From NCBI GenBank assembly GCA_027068915.1, contig JAMOLT010000010.1:124001-188000 (forward strand): DNA of 64,000 nucleotides. The letters are read 5' to 3'. Position numbers and translations under genes: made by a program. Shown here piece after piece: positions 16,311 through 23,479 of this stretch. The first letter of the stretch is position 1; each line of letters opens with the position of its first letter. The DNA is from Sedimenticola sp. (GTDB lineage: Bacteria; Pseudomonadota; Gammaproteobacteria; Chromatiales; Chromatiaceae). The notes under the pieces were generated by a model. It did no database searches. It saw nothing but the letters and a program-made list of their open reading frames with translations, and had not been told where the DNA came from.

Positions 16311-17116
16311 GGGGTCAGTACCCTTTTTTACACCAAAGACATCAAAAGCAGCTCAGCCAACTACTTTCCTCGGCCTTCCACATCGTGCCTGCCCTACATG
16401 CACTCCCAATAAACGCTCTATCTCCTTCTTGAAACGATCATCGCCCAATGGCGTCCCGGTTTGCACCGAGGCACGAATGTGGACGATCACCGCAGCATCA
16501 AGCGCCTCCCTGAAGCCACCCCGATAGTGTGCGGCACGCTGGGCAGCATCTTTTCCCAATGCCAGATAGAGGCTGTGGGGGGTAATCAAGGGATTCTCCT
16601 CCCCTTGGGCATTGGCCGCATAACTCGACCAGCAGTACTCACCTGGCGTCCTGACCATACCAGCTCGCACAGGATTCAATTCAATATAGCGATAACAGGC
16701 CAGCAAATACTGCTCTGTGTCAATAGTGCTCGCCTTGTATCGTCCTTCCCATAGCGTTCCACTGCGATCATATTTGCGGTTGAAATAGGGCACATATCTT
16801 CTGCCCAAATACTGGGGCAGCCTGGAAAGGTCAGCCGGATTGGAGGCGCTCACCAGCAGATGTACATGGTTGGTCATCAACACATAGGCATGAATACGGC
16901 AGGCAAGCTGTTCCGCCCCCTCCCTGAGCCAGCCAAGATATGCTTGGTAATCCTCTTCCTCGGCATAGATTGCGCCACGGCTATTGCCCCGGATAATCAT
17001 ATGCACAGGTACATCAGGGAGGAAAAAACGCGGTTTGCGTGGCATCAATCTTCTCTTCTCTGCACCACTATGGAAATGTAAGTATAACGATTTTTCTATA
17101 AATGGGTACTGACCCC
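16311..17116. mobile_element. REP-transposase unit bounded by inverted GGGGTCAGTACCC palindromes
   Basis: A RAYT gene is framed by two oppositely oriented copies of the same short palindrome: GGGGTCAGTACCC at 16311-16323 and GGGTACTGACCCC at 17104-17116. The left copy is preceded by a purine tract of GGGAAAA-type units. The right copy lies 17 bp from the stop of the trypsin-like gene, where that cassette's attC should be, so the unit probably disrupted that site. Confidence 0.75.
16353..17045 (-). CDS. REP-associated tyrosine transposase (RAYT, Y1/HUH family)
   Basis: This is a 230-residue single-strand transposase of the IS200/IS605-like superfamily. Visible hallmarks are the start PRKPRFFLPDVPVHMIIRGNSRG, the HUH pair in TNHVHLLVS, and the catalytic Tyr region CYRYIELNPVRAGMV. 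RAYTs are domesticated or semi-mobile enzymes that act on REP palindromes, and the surrounding GGGTACTGACCC palindromes are the obvious candidates. I use the ATG at 17045; a TTG at 17048 is also in frame. Composition is less AT-rich than the cassette genes around it, consistent with a separate insertion event into the integron array. Confidence 0.92.
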   Translation of the reverse strand: MPRKPRFFLPDVPVHMIIRGNSRGAIYAEEEDYQAYLGWLREGAEQLACRIHAYVLMTNHVHLLVSASNPADLSRLPQYLGRRYVPYFNRKYDRSGTLWEGRYKASTIDTEQYLLACYRYIELNPVRAGMVRTPGEYCWSSYAANAQGEENPLITPHSLYLALGKDAAQRAAHYRGGFREALDAAVIVHIRASVQTGTPLGDDRFKKEIERLLGVHVGQARCGRPRKVVG

Positions 17117-17133
17117 TTTATCCCCTATTTTGT

Positions 17134-17859
17134 TCATTCGTTTCTATACAATACATTGATTTTAGTGGTTAGCATGGCCTTAATATTTTTTTGGTGGTGC
17201 TCAGTTAAAACAGAAACAACCTTACCTTTACCTTCTTTTGTTACTCCCCATACTGGCGCACCACTCAGACCTACAAGACCAATAGCATTTCGTTTATTAT
17301 TCTCTTCTGAAAAGACCTCTTTTTTATTTAAATGAATTGCTATATGTTTTGATTTAGTTACACCAAGTAAACTGTATATTTCATCGGAGGCTTCATTTGA
17401 GCATACTCCATATGGCATAGCTAAGATATTGTTGTCTTTGACATTATGTTTATTTTTTGACACCGGAAACCCTACAACAACAAACCCATTGCTGCAATCA
17501 CACTCATTATTGATATCAAGCTGATGTGGTTCCAGCATTGGGGTGTTACTTAGTTTTTTACTTATTTCTGTTTTTAATCTTATTACTGCAATATCTATTT
17601 TATCATCTGCTCGATTTTTAATATTAGATTTTGTTGCAATTATATTGCCGCACACTCGTACTAAGCCTTCATTTGGTCTATCAATAAATAGTGGATACTT
17701 ATCTGTAAGATGATCTGTCACATGAGCTGCTGTAATTAAAGCTATCCCTTCGGCATCTCTACAGAGAAACGCACTTCCAATAAATTCAACAACCCCATCA
17801 CTTGGTGAGCCGACAATGGCACGCACATATGGTAATAATTGCTCAAATGGTTGATTCAT
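17134..17859 (-). CDS. Trypsin-like serine protease, cytoplasmic (cassette gene)
   Basis: A 241-residue S1/S46-like chymotrypsin-fold protease. The triad can be placed: His in LITAAHVTDH, Asp in KIDIAVIRL and Ser in GLSGAPVW (GxSGxP). There is no signal peptide, so it should act in the cytoplasm, unlike Deg/HtrA enzymes, and it has no PDZ domain. Its start lies 6 bp after the end of the strong attC at 17866-17940, the usual spacing for a cassette gene. Its own attC seems to have been destroyed by the RAYT insertion right behind the stop codon. Cytosolic trypsin-like proteases of this size occur in several anti-phage systems, but a defence function is inference only. Confidence 0.85.
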   Translation of the reverse strand: MNQPFEQLLPYVRAIVGSPSDGVVEFIGSAFLCRDAEGIALITAAHVTDHLTDKYPLFIDRPNEGLVRVCGNIIATKSNIKNRADDKIDIAVIRLKTEISKKLSNTPMLEPHQLDINNECDCSNGFVVVGFPVSKNKHNVKDNNILAMPYGVCSNEASDEIYSLLGVTKSKHIAIHLNKKEVFSEENNKRNAIGLVGLSGAPVWGVTKEGKGKVVSVLTEHHQKNIKAMLTTKINVLYRNE

Positions 17860-17865
17860 TTTTAG

Positions 17866-17940
17866 TGCTAACGCTTGCCGTAACTGGGCGCTTTTGGAGC
17901 ACCGGTGGAAAAAGCGTTCCAGTTGACGGCATTGTTAGGT
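17866..17940 (-). other. Integron attC recombination site
   Basis: On the minus strand the 75-bp site opens with core ACCTAAC and closes with core GTTAGCA. Between them are complementary arms TGCCGTCAACTGG and CCAGTTACGGCA, which pair except for one unpaired C, the extrahelical base expected in attC sites. It follows the lipoprotein stop by a few bases and precedes the protease ATG by 6 bp. The size, cores, pairing and position together make this the clearest integron signature in the window. Confidence 0.93.
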
Positions 17941-17944
17941 TTAG

Positions 17945-18499
17945 TTACTTAGCCAAACTAGGAAATTTGGGGTTCGTAACAACTTCCTTAAGCAAAGCTT
18001 GTACTGCGGGACCAAACGCATTAGCTACATTTTTGCATGCAGAATATGCCGTCCAACTGGTATCAAAGGGGTAATGAACAAAGACAGTATAACCCGAAGA
18101 AACATTAGATTTAACGCTCATGCTAATATCCCAGCTAGCTGGAGACACCGAGCTAAACTCTAACTTTTCTATTTTACCATCAATGGTATAATCAGCATTG
18201 GTGTCATAAACACCTGCTATAAACAGCTCTTCCTGGAATGCCTCGGTTATATACTGAGGCAAAGATTTTCCTGGTGCCACTTTTACTGGGCCATTTAGCC
18301 TACACATAGGGCTTTCTTCAATACCTGGGGCAAGCGTTATCCCTCCTACATTAACCTTCTTGCCTTCTTTCTTTAAGGTGTTCTGGATTGTTATTACATT
18401 AGTTGTAGATGGATTATAAGGTATCGAGTTTGTTGTCTCGCAGCCCGATAAGACAATTGCAGACAAAGATATACTTAATACAATAAACTTTTTATTCAT
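17945..18499 (-). CDS. Hypothetical outer-membrane-type lipoprotein (cassette gene)
   Basis: A 184-residue protein with a lipoprotein signal peptide ending in the lipobox LSGC (Cys20), with Glu-Thr-Thr following, so no Asp+2 inner-membrane retention signal. The mature part is about 165 residues, with repeated beta-strand patterns (YTIDGKIEKLEFSSVSPASWDISMSVKS, YTVFVHYPFDTSW) and a C-terminal helix (VANAFGPAVQALLKEVV) reminiscent of YajG/LPS-assembly-type small lipoproteins. I do not recognise a specific family. The stop codon is followed directly by attC 17866-17940, so this is a complete cassette. A REP palindrome lies in the leader region. Confidence 0.8.
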   Translation of the reverse strand: MNKKFIVLSISLSAIVLSGCETTNSIPYNPSTTNVITIQNTLKKEGKKVNVGGITLAPGIEESPMCRLNGPVKVAPGKSLPQYITEAFQEELFIAGVYDTNADYTIDGKIEKLEFSSVSPASWDISMSVKSNVSSGYTVFVHYPFDTSWTAYSACKNVANAFGPAVQALLKEVVTNPKFPSLAK

Positions 18500-18566
18500 T
18501 TATTACTCCCTTTGTTAAACGTTAACAGAACTGGTGTTACCCACACAGAGCGATAAAGGCGATAAA

Positions 18567-18579
18567 GGGGTCAGTACCC
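18567..18579. repeat. REP palindrome GGGGTCAGTACCC, copy between lipoprotein and nuclease cassettes
   Basis: This is the same element as at the RAYT ends. A short tandem CGATAAAGG repeat precedes it (18551-18570). It lies 15 bp past the stop codon of the tandem VRR-NUC gene, where an attC is expected. Only CAGTTCTGTTAACG near 18520-18533 (minus strand) is left as a possible attC right end. Confidence 0.8.
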
Positions 18580-18593
18580 TTTTTACAAGTAAA

Positions 18594-20096
18594 CTAGAGT
18601 AAATTAACTAACCTAACATCGAGCCTCATTGGCTGTAGAACGTTAAGGTATAGCTGTTCCTGATTTTCTCTCCAACGATCTCTTTTAGCTTTTACTTCAA
18701 TAAATCGAACCTGCCCATCCTTGTACAAAGTCAAATCTGGCCACCCAAAAGTATATTTTTCACTACTATAAAGATTCGAAGAAATTAATTTCACTAATTC
18801 AACTAAAGTCTCACGATCAAAACATTTAGAAAAATCTAGAATCATTTTTTTTGAAAAAGAACTATAAGGGTTAAACATACCATAATCTCCACGAACCATC
18901 GGCGCATTATCCGTAAGTTTTACATAGTTTTCCTCTATTTCTTTAAGAGAAATATTTCTAATACAATCCATACGTTCACTCAATGTCCCCCATTGGTTAT
19001 AGGGCCATGGCCTTTCATTTGGATCTATGGAAAGAGGCTGAAATATATTATACTGCCATAAACCCCAATAGTTTTTTGATATTTCACACTTATTATTACC
19101 ATTAATTTTTGGGGCATCTATGCTATCGATCAAATATGCTGTTTTAGGCATCTCCTTAAAACTCATACACTTCAATAGCATAAATATCAAGTCTCCCTCA
19201 CCAATGGTACCATCCCATCCTTTTTTATAGAAAAAATCAAAAACAGCCTGTTCTGAAGTAACCTGATTTCCATCTAAAATACTTATCCACTTTTTTTCAT
19301 CCACTGAGCTATGTTCTAAATATAACCTTTCGTTTTTAATCAACCTCCCTTTATATTTTATTTTTTTTATTGTGCAAAAAGAACATTTAAAATCAAATAG
19401 TTGTAAAACATCTTTACAAAACTCGTTTACCTCATTGTCTCGTTTAGTATTTCTGTTACTTCGTTTCACCTCTATGAATTTAATCTCACCATCCTTTATT
19501 ATGGTTAAGTGAGGCCAACAAGATAGCATGCCATATTTTTTTTGTAACTCCTTTTTATTTTTTATTAAGAAAAAAATAAAATCCCTCATTTTATAACGTT
19601 CAGTCAATTTTAATATTTTGAGAATTAAGCTTTTAGATGATTTTTTATCTGGATCTTGATTAGCTGCATTTATATTTCCGCTATTCTTTAAAATACAATC
19701 TACTTTGTGTTCTACTCCATTATCATCTGTATCTATAATACTTCTTTCCAATTCTTCCCAATTAAAGTTGTTTAAAATGTCGCTCCAACTATTCGTAGAG
19801 ACACTACCTTTTGAGTCAAATGTATATTCCAATCCGTGCTTAATAAGAGATAGAAACCTATCATACCTATCGTACTTATTAAATCTTCCGTATGGATCAT
19901 CTGTGCTAACAATATTCGTAAACGACAAAGCACTCAAGGCAATGAACATTGCCTCTTGGCCAACAAAACAACCATCCCAACCATTTTTTTTATACCAATG
20001 TAATACAGCTACTTTGTCATCAATAAATCTATTTGTTAAAGGACTTTTATATAAATTAGTCTTTCCCTTTTCTAGTTCAACATATTCATCATTCAT
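18594..20096 (-). CDS. Tandem FAN1-like VRR-NUC nuclease, first unit probably inactive
   Basis: This 500-residue protein is built of two similar units of about 240-250 residues. Each unit starts with a helix ending in a shared block (HWYKKNGWDG near residue 33; FFYKKGWDG near 288) and ends in a VRR-NUC nuclease core. Unit B has GEG (E300), WPDLTLYKDG (D454), FIEVK (E467, K469) and Gln479: the full E, D, ExK, Q set of FAN1-type enzymes. Unit A keeps FIEVK (E209, K211) but has His196 where the core Asp should be, and its GEG position reads VGQ, so it is probably catalytically dead. FAN1 cuts flap and crosslinked DNA; bacterial FAN1 proteins normally carry extra domains that are absent here. The start is ATG 20096, preceded by GGAAGG; five in-frame codons upstream are unlikely. 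It is very AT-rich, a single cassette, and has no family name I know. Confidence 0.8.
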   Translation of the reverse strand: MNDEYVELEKGKTNLYKSPLTNRFIDDKVAVLHWYKKNGWDGCFVGQEAMFIALSALSFTNIVSTDDPYGRFNKYDRYDRFLSLIKHGLEYTFDSKGSVSTNSWSDILNNFNWEELERSIIDTDDNGVEHKVDCILKNSGNINAANQDPDKKSSKSLILKILKLTERYKMRDFIFFLIKNKKELQKKYGMLSCWPHLTIIKDGEIKFIEVKRSNRNTKRDNEVNEFCKDVLQLFDFKCSFCTIKKIKYKGRLIKNERLYLEHSSVDEKKWISILDGNQVTSEQAVFDFFYKKGWDGTIGEGDLIFMLLKCMSFKEMPKTAYLIDSIDAPKINGNNKCEISKNYWGLWQYNIFQPLSIDPNERPWPYNQWGTLSERMDCIRNISLKEIEENYVKLTDNAPMVRGDYGMFNPYSSFSKKMILDFSKCFDRETLVELVKLISSNLYSSEKYTFGWPDLTLYKDGQVRFIEVKAKRDRWRENQEQLYLNVLQPMRLDVRLVNLL

Positions 20097-20215
20097 ATAT
20101 TTTCCTTCCAAAAACGACTACATTATTCTCTAATCAACACTGACCAATCACTTTAAGAGATCACGGGGGCAGATCTTGCAATCACACAAGGAGAAAAAAA
20201 GGAAAAAGAGAAAAA

Positions 20216-20262
20216 GGGGTTAGTACCCTTTCTACACTTCTCTGCACCATTATGGAAATGAA
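20216..20262. mobile_element. Short deletion derivative of the RAYT unit (MITE-like)
   Basis: The palindrome copy GGGGTTAGTACCC (20216-20228) is joined after 7 bp to CACTTCTCTGCACCATTATG and the next few bases. Nearly the same sequence occurs just upstream of the RAYT start at 17050-17078. It thus looks like the left end plus the RAYT 5' flank with the gene deleted. A GGAAAAA-rich purine tract precedes it, as at the full unit. The rest of 20097-20412 is AT-rich, with no gene or complete attC seen. Confidence 0.55.
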
Positions 20263-20411
20263 GGAATTCAATAACTTAATGTTCGTGAAATCAATAAGTT
20301 GGAATTTTTCATATAAAGCTAAGTAATTGATTTATTGAATATATTGCATCTTAAGTAAGTGCCATTCTGGTCTGTCGAATCGTCCGAATCTTCCCCCTAT
20401 TATTAACCCTT

Positions 20412-20418
20412 GTTAGGC
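20412..20418 (-). other. attC left core (GCCTAAC) of the first cassette
   Basis: On the minus strand GCCTAAC contains the TAA stop of the cassette-1 gene and matches the R'' consensus RYYYAAC exactly. No complementary right half is found before the RAYT-derived insertion, so the site is probably interrupted. Confidence 0.65.
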
Positions 20419-20904
20419 TCTTTCTTCACGATTTAGCTCATAGTCTTGTTCTACAATATCATTGTCATCTACTGAATAAAATACTCCATGACCGAGCATA
20501 GAATTTCCGTCTCTTTGTATTTTATAGGTAAAGCTGCCCATCCCCTTCTGACGTCTATTTTTATTTACATAGTATGCTGAAACAAGATCATTTTTAACAA
20601 CACCGCATATCTCAAATTCCTTTGTCTCCGTTTTACCATCCTGATGTGTTAGCGTATATACACTAGTGCCATTAATCTTATAACCATGCTGTTCTATTGT
20701 AGTTTTATCGACAGATGTCATTTTATTTTCTAGTTCTGAAGTTGCGTGCCATACTCCTGAAATGTCTTGGTAACCACGGCTAAACTTATCTAATATTAAA
20801 TTTTCTATTTTGTATTTCCATACTAGTTTTGAAATAACTATCAAAACCATAGTTAATAAACTAGCAGAAACTGATATGCCGATCGATGCCATTATTGTGA
20901 TCAT
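20413..20904 (-). CDS. Membrane-anchored beta-rich hypothetical protein (first integron cassette)
   Basis: A 163-residue protein: an N-terminal hydrophobic helix (ITIMASIGISVSASLLTMVLIVISKLVW, about residues 2-29), a short linker, then about 110 residues rich in beta-strands beginning DISGVWHATSELE. That layout resembles TM-plus-beta-barrel effectors of the Cap15 type found in cyclic-nucleotide defence systems, but I cannot confirm homology. I choose the ATG at 20904 because the open frame further upstream (to 21033) runs through the attI region. The start is 24 bp inside the attI/cassette junction, a normal spacing. The stop codon sits in an attC core. Confidence 0.7.
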   Translation of the reverse strand: MITIMASIGISVSASLLTMVLIVISKLVWKYKIENLILDKFSRGYQDISGVWHATSELENKMTSVDKTTIEQHGYKINGTSVYTLTHQDGKTETKEFEICGVVKNDLVSAYYVNKNRRQKGMGSFTYKIQRDGNSMLGHGVFYSVDDNDIVEQDYELNREERA

Positions 20905-21049
20905 AGGTGTGTATTTCCGTTGTGTGAGCCTAACAGCGAGATAGACAATTTCCTGGTTTATAGAGATCGACAGATTCTTCTTATCTCCGGACAGAAACCA
21001 GCCGGTTTGCTTTATTTTCTGAGAAATACTCACAAGCCATGGAGGGCTT
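20905..21049 (-). other. Integron attI region with recombination core at 20928-20934
   Basis: The gap between the divergent integrase remnant and the first cassette holds, on the minus strand, CTCGCTGTTAGGC. GTTAGGC fits the core GTTRRRY perfectly. In integrons, attI and the cassette promoter lie exactly here. A cassette promoter was not defined by eye. Confidence 0.7.
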
Positions 21050-21367
21050 ATGAAAACAGGAAAAGGCGCTGACGAGCGTCAGCATACTATCGAGAGGTTT
21101 TGGCATAACTATCTGTCCGTCCTGGAAAAATCCAATGTCCCCAAGGGTGCCAGACGATGGTACCGCAGGCATATTCAGATGTACATAGACACCCATAGTG
21201 GTCTGCGTCTAAGCCAGCATTCATCTCTTGTTGTGGATAAGTATCTCAACGAAAAAAGCAGAATGGTTCATTTGGAGGAATGGCAATCACGGCAGATCTC
21301 ACAATCACACGTATCCTCAGAGTGTCTGATTGCACGACTGACTGTGGAACAAGAAACCCTGGCATAA
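21050..21367 (+). pseudogene. intI: Integron integrase, N-terminal remnant
   Basis: The first 80 or so residues resemble the SAM-like N-terminal domain of gammaproteobacterial IntI: FWHNYLSVLEKSNVPKGARRWYRRHI, SGLRLSQHSSLVVDKYL and HLEEWQSRQI. The reading frame then loses similarity and stops at 21367. The catalytic domain with the R-H-R-Y residues is missing. A good Shine-Dalgarno (GGAGGG) precedes the ATG at 21050. Orientation, divergent from the cassette array with attI between, is the standard integron layout. The integrase is therefore inactive and the array can only be mobilised by an integrase supplied from elsewhere. Confidence 0.82.
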
Positions 21368-21460
21368 CTACCTGCCCATCCTGAAAAAACTCACACCCCC
21401 AAGAAAGTCAGATGATGTATCGCAGGCATGTTCAGATATACACTGACGCCCACAAGCCCG
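21361..21460 (+). pseudogene. Second, more decayed copy of the intI 5' region
   Basis: This 100-bp block is about three-quarters identical by eye to 21102-21201 of the first remnant (GGCATAACTA, ATCCTGAAAAA, CGCAGGCATGTTCAGATATA versus the matching stretch), offset by 259 bp. Frameshifts and stops prevent translation. It may be a duplicated fragment or the trace of a second integrase gene. The stretch to 21534 (VCNLLLRLCMVPD when translated) might be a further integrase fragment, but that is weak. Confidence 0.6.
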
Positions 21461-21534
21461 GAAAGCGGCGTCTGCAATCTGTTATTAAGGTTATGCATGG
21501 TTCCTGACAGGCGCTCTGATGCTGCTTTTGCCGC

Positions 21535-23424
21535 CTACCCGGTAAAGATACGCCTGAACTGGCCCATCTTGTCCTTCAGGCTGGTTTGCCGAATGGTTTG
21601 CAGTAATTCGCTCAGTTTGAATTCATGGTGGCGCTCATAGGCCACGCCCAATTGAGGCATTTCCGCCAGCCCGATCTCCCGGGCATGTTCCACGAAGCCT
21701 TTGTTCTTCCAGAAGAAAGCGCCGGGCATGGTGGTGGGAACGACCAGGACGTAGAACATGGCGCGGCCGAGCGCGGCGCTGCCCAGGGCCAGCAGCGTCA
21801 GTAGACCAAAGGTTACCGGCCCGATCAGGCCCAGGCCGGCCATGGCCAAGGCCAGAACCACGCCAATCGACAGCAAGGCATTACGCAGCCAGTAGGAATA
21901 GCCAAAGGCAGTGCCTTGCTCATAGAAAGATGCCGCCGCTTCGCTTTCGCTGTGACCGAGGTTGCGGTAGTGAAACAGCAACCCCGTGCCTTCCAGGAAC
22001 AGGCCTGTTGCAGCCACGGCCGCCAGTGTCCTCCCCTGATCCATGCTCAGGGAACCGAAAACCAGTGCCGTGACCGCCAGCAACAGTGACCCCAAGGCCA
22101 GACCGGCGCCCAGGAAGGCCGCTGCCGTATGCCAGTGATCCCAGTAGGGACGCGCCGGAATGCGGTAGAGTTTGTACATGTAATATCCACCATAACCCAG
22201 ACCAAAAAGGCCCGCTGCCGCCAGCAGATTTGCCGGCACTTCCGCCCAGCCGGCATCGAACAGACTGAACAAGGTGTAGCCCGTCAAGCCGATGAAGAAC
22301 AGGGTCACACCGGCAATCTCCCGGCTCACCGGGGACATGCGCAGATTGTAGAAGCCGCGATAGAAACGATGGGGCTTGCCCAGGTGCATGTTGAGCCTGA
22401 ACATGCCAAAACCCAACAGGATCACCATCAAGACCAGCACCGGAACGAACGCCGCCCCTCGCTGGTAATCCGCCAGGGGCGCAACGCCAAACCAGCGCCC
22501 CAGCACCAGCAGGGCAAAGGCCCCCATCACCGCCTGGGCGCTGAGGGTGAAAGCGACATGGGCATTCTCATGGGAGTCCAGCAGTTTCTTCAGGTTCCAC
22601 TTGCGGTTGAAACCCTGCTTGGGATCCAGCACCGGTTTGAACTTTCCTGCCCTGTCATCCTTGTGATATTTCAGGGGCATGCTGTCCACCCGCTTCATGT
22701 CCCGCGGCAGGGTGCGCTTCTGCTGGAAGCGGATGTTGGGATGGGTGATGTCCGTGCGCGGGAAACCGGGTATCTCGGTCTTTGCCTGCTCCCTGCCCTC
22801 GGGAATGTTCTCGATGACGCCGAATTCCAGGGCCTTGCCCAGGCAGGCGGACACACAGGCGGGCTTGAGGCCCACTTCCAGGCGGTCCACGCACATATTG
22901 CACTTGCTCACCTGGCCTTTTACGGGATCGAGCTGGGGTGCGTTGTAGGGGCAGACCCAGGTGCAGTAACCGCAGCCAAAACAGATGTCCGGATCCTGCA
23001 GCACCGCGCCATATTCGGCAAACTTGGTGTAGGCCCGGGTGGGACAGCCCTTGAGACAGACCGGGTTGTCGCAATGGTTGCAGGCCATGGAAATGTTGAT
23101 GCGCCGGTAGTCCGGGTAGCTACCGCCCTCCACGAAGCCCACGGAACGGAAGGCCAGGTGCGCCGGATTGTCGTTCTTTTCGGAGCAGGCCGCCTCACAG
23201 GCGTGACAGGCGATGCAGTTGTCCGCCGTAAAGAAGAAGCCATGCTGCTTGTAGCGATTGGGGTTGATGCGCTCCTGGGGTTCATCGTTGATGACGAAAT
23301 CTTCCTGCCGCCGGGGATCATTCTGGGGCACGGTTTCGACAGGCTTGCCGTGGCAGTTCACCAGTTGGGTTTCCGGGTCATTCAGCAGGGCGTATTCGGG
23401 TTCGTTCTCTCTTCTCGGAAACAT
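21535..23424 (-). CDS. Fusion of four-cluster ferredoxin (DmsB-like) and DmsC-like membrane anchor
   Basis: This is a two-part electron-transfer protein of about 629 residues. The N-terminal 220 residues hold four [4Fe-4S] cysteine groups: CIACHACEAAC, CNHCDNPVCLKGCP, CFGCGYCTWVCP and CNMC...CVSAC. The C-terminal half (from about residue 280) has eight or so hydrophobic helices like the DMSO-reductase anchor DmsC, which oxidises quinol. It lies 132 bp behind the nitrate reductase gene on the same strand and probably feeds that enzyme electrons from the quinol pool or another donor. I choose the ATG at 23424 (MFPRRENEP), which has a GAGAAG Shine-Dalgarno; the frame is open to 23454. The unit replaces the NADH-dependent partner seen in many nas operons. 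Confidence 0.88.
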   Translation of the reverse strand: MFPRRENEPEYALLNDPETQLVNCHGKPVETVPQNDPRRQEDFVINDEPQERINPNRYKQHGFFFTADNCIACHACEAACSEKNDNPAHLAFRSVGFVEGGSYPDYRRINISMACNHCDNPVCLKGCPTRAYTKFAEYGAVLQDPDICFGCGYCTWVCPYNAPQLDPVKGQVSKCNMCVDRLEVGLKPACVSACLGKALEFGVIENIPEGREQAKTEIPGFPRTDITHPNIRFQQKRTLPRDMKRVDSMPLKYHKDDRAGKFKPVLDPKQGFNRKWNLKKLLDSHENAHVAFTLSAQAVMGAFALLVLGRWFGVAPLADYQRGAAFVPVLVLMVILLGFGMFRLNMHLGKPHRFYRGFYNLRMSPVSREIAGVTLFFIGLTGYTLFSLFDAGWAEVPANLLAAAGLFGLGYGGYYMYKLYRIPARPYWDHWHTAAAFLGAGLALGSLLLAVTALVFGSLSMDQGRTLAAVAATGLFLEGTGLLFHYRNLGHSESEAAASFYEQGTAFGYSYWLRNALLSIGVVLALAMAGLGLIGPVTFGLLTLLALGSAALGRAMFYVLVVPTTMPGAFFWKNKGFVEHAREIGLAEMPQLGVAYERHHEFKLSELLQTIRQTSLKDKMGQFRRIFTG

Positions 23425-23479
23425 GATTTTCTTCTCGCGGGCCTGGCCCGGCATATTCGATATTCTTTACAGAATTCCA

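Noticed and set aside
16311-20228. Repeated GGGGTCAGTACCC copies as a possible CRISPR array
   Set aside because: Spacing is irregular (0.8-1.6 kb), orientation varies and each copy is a palindrome linked to a RAYT; there are no spacers or cas genes.
20905-21033. N-terminal extension of the first cassette protein
   Set aside because: It would be translated across the attI region; the ATG at 20904 starts the membrane helix and has normal spacing from the recombination core.
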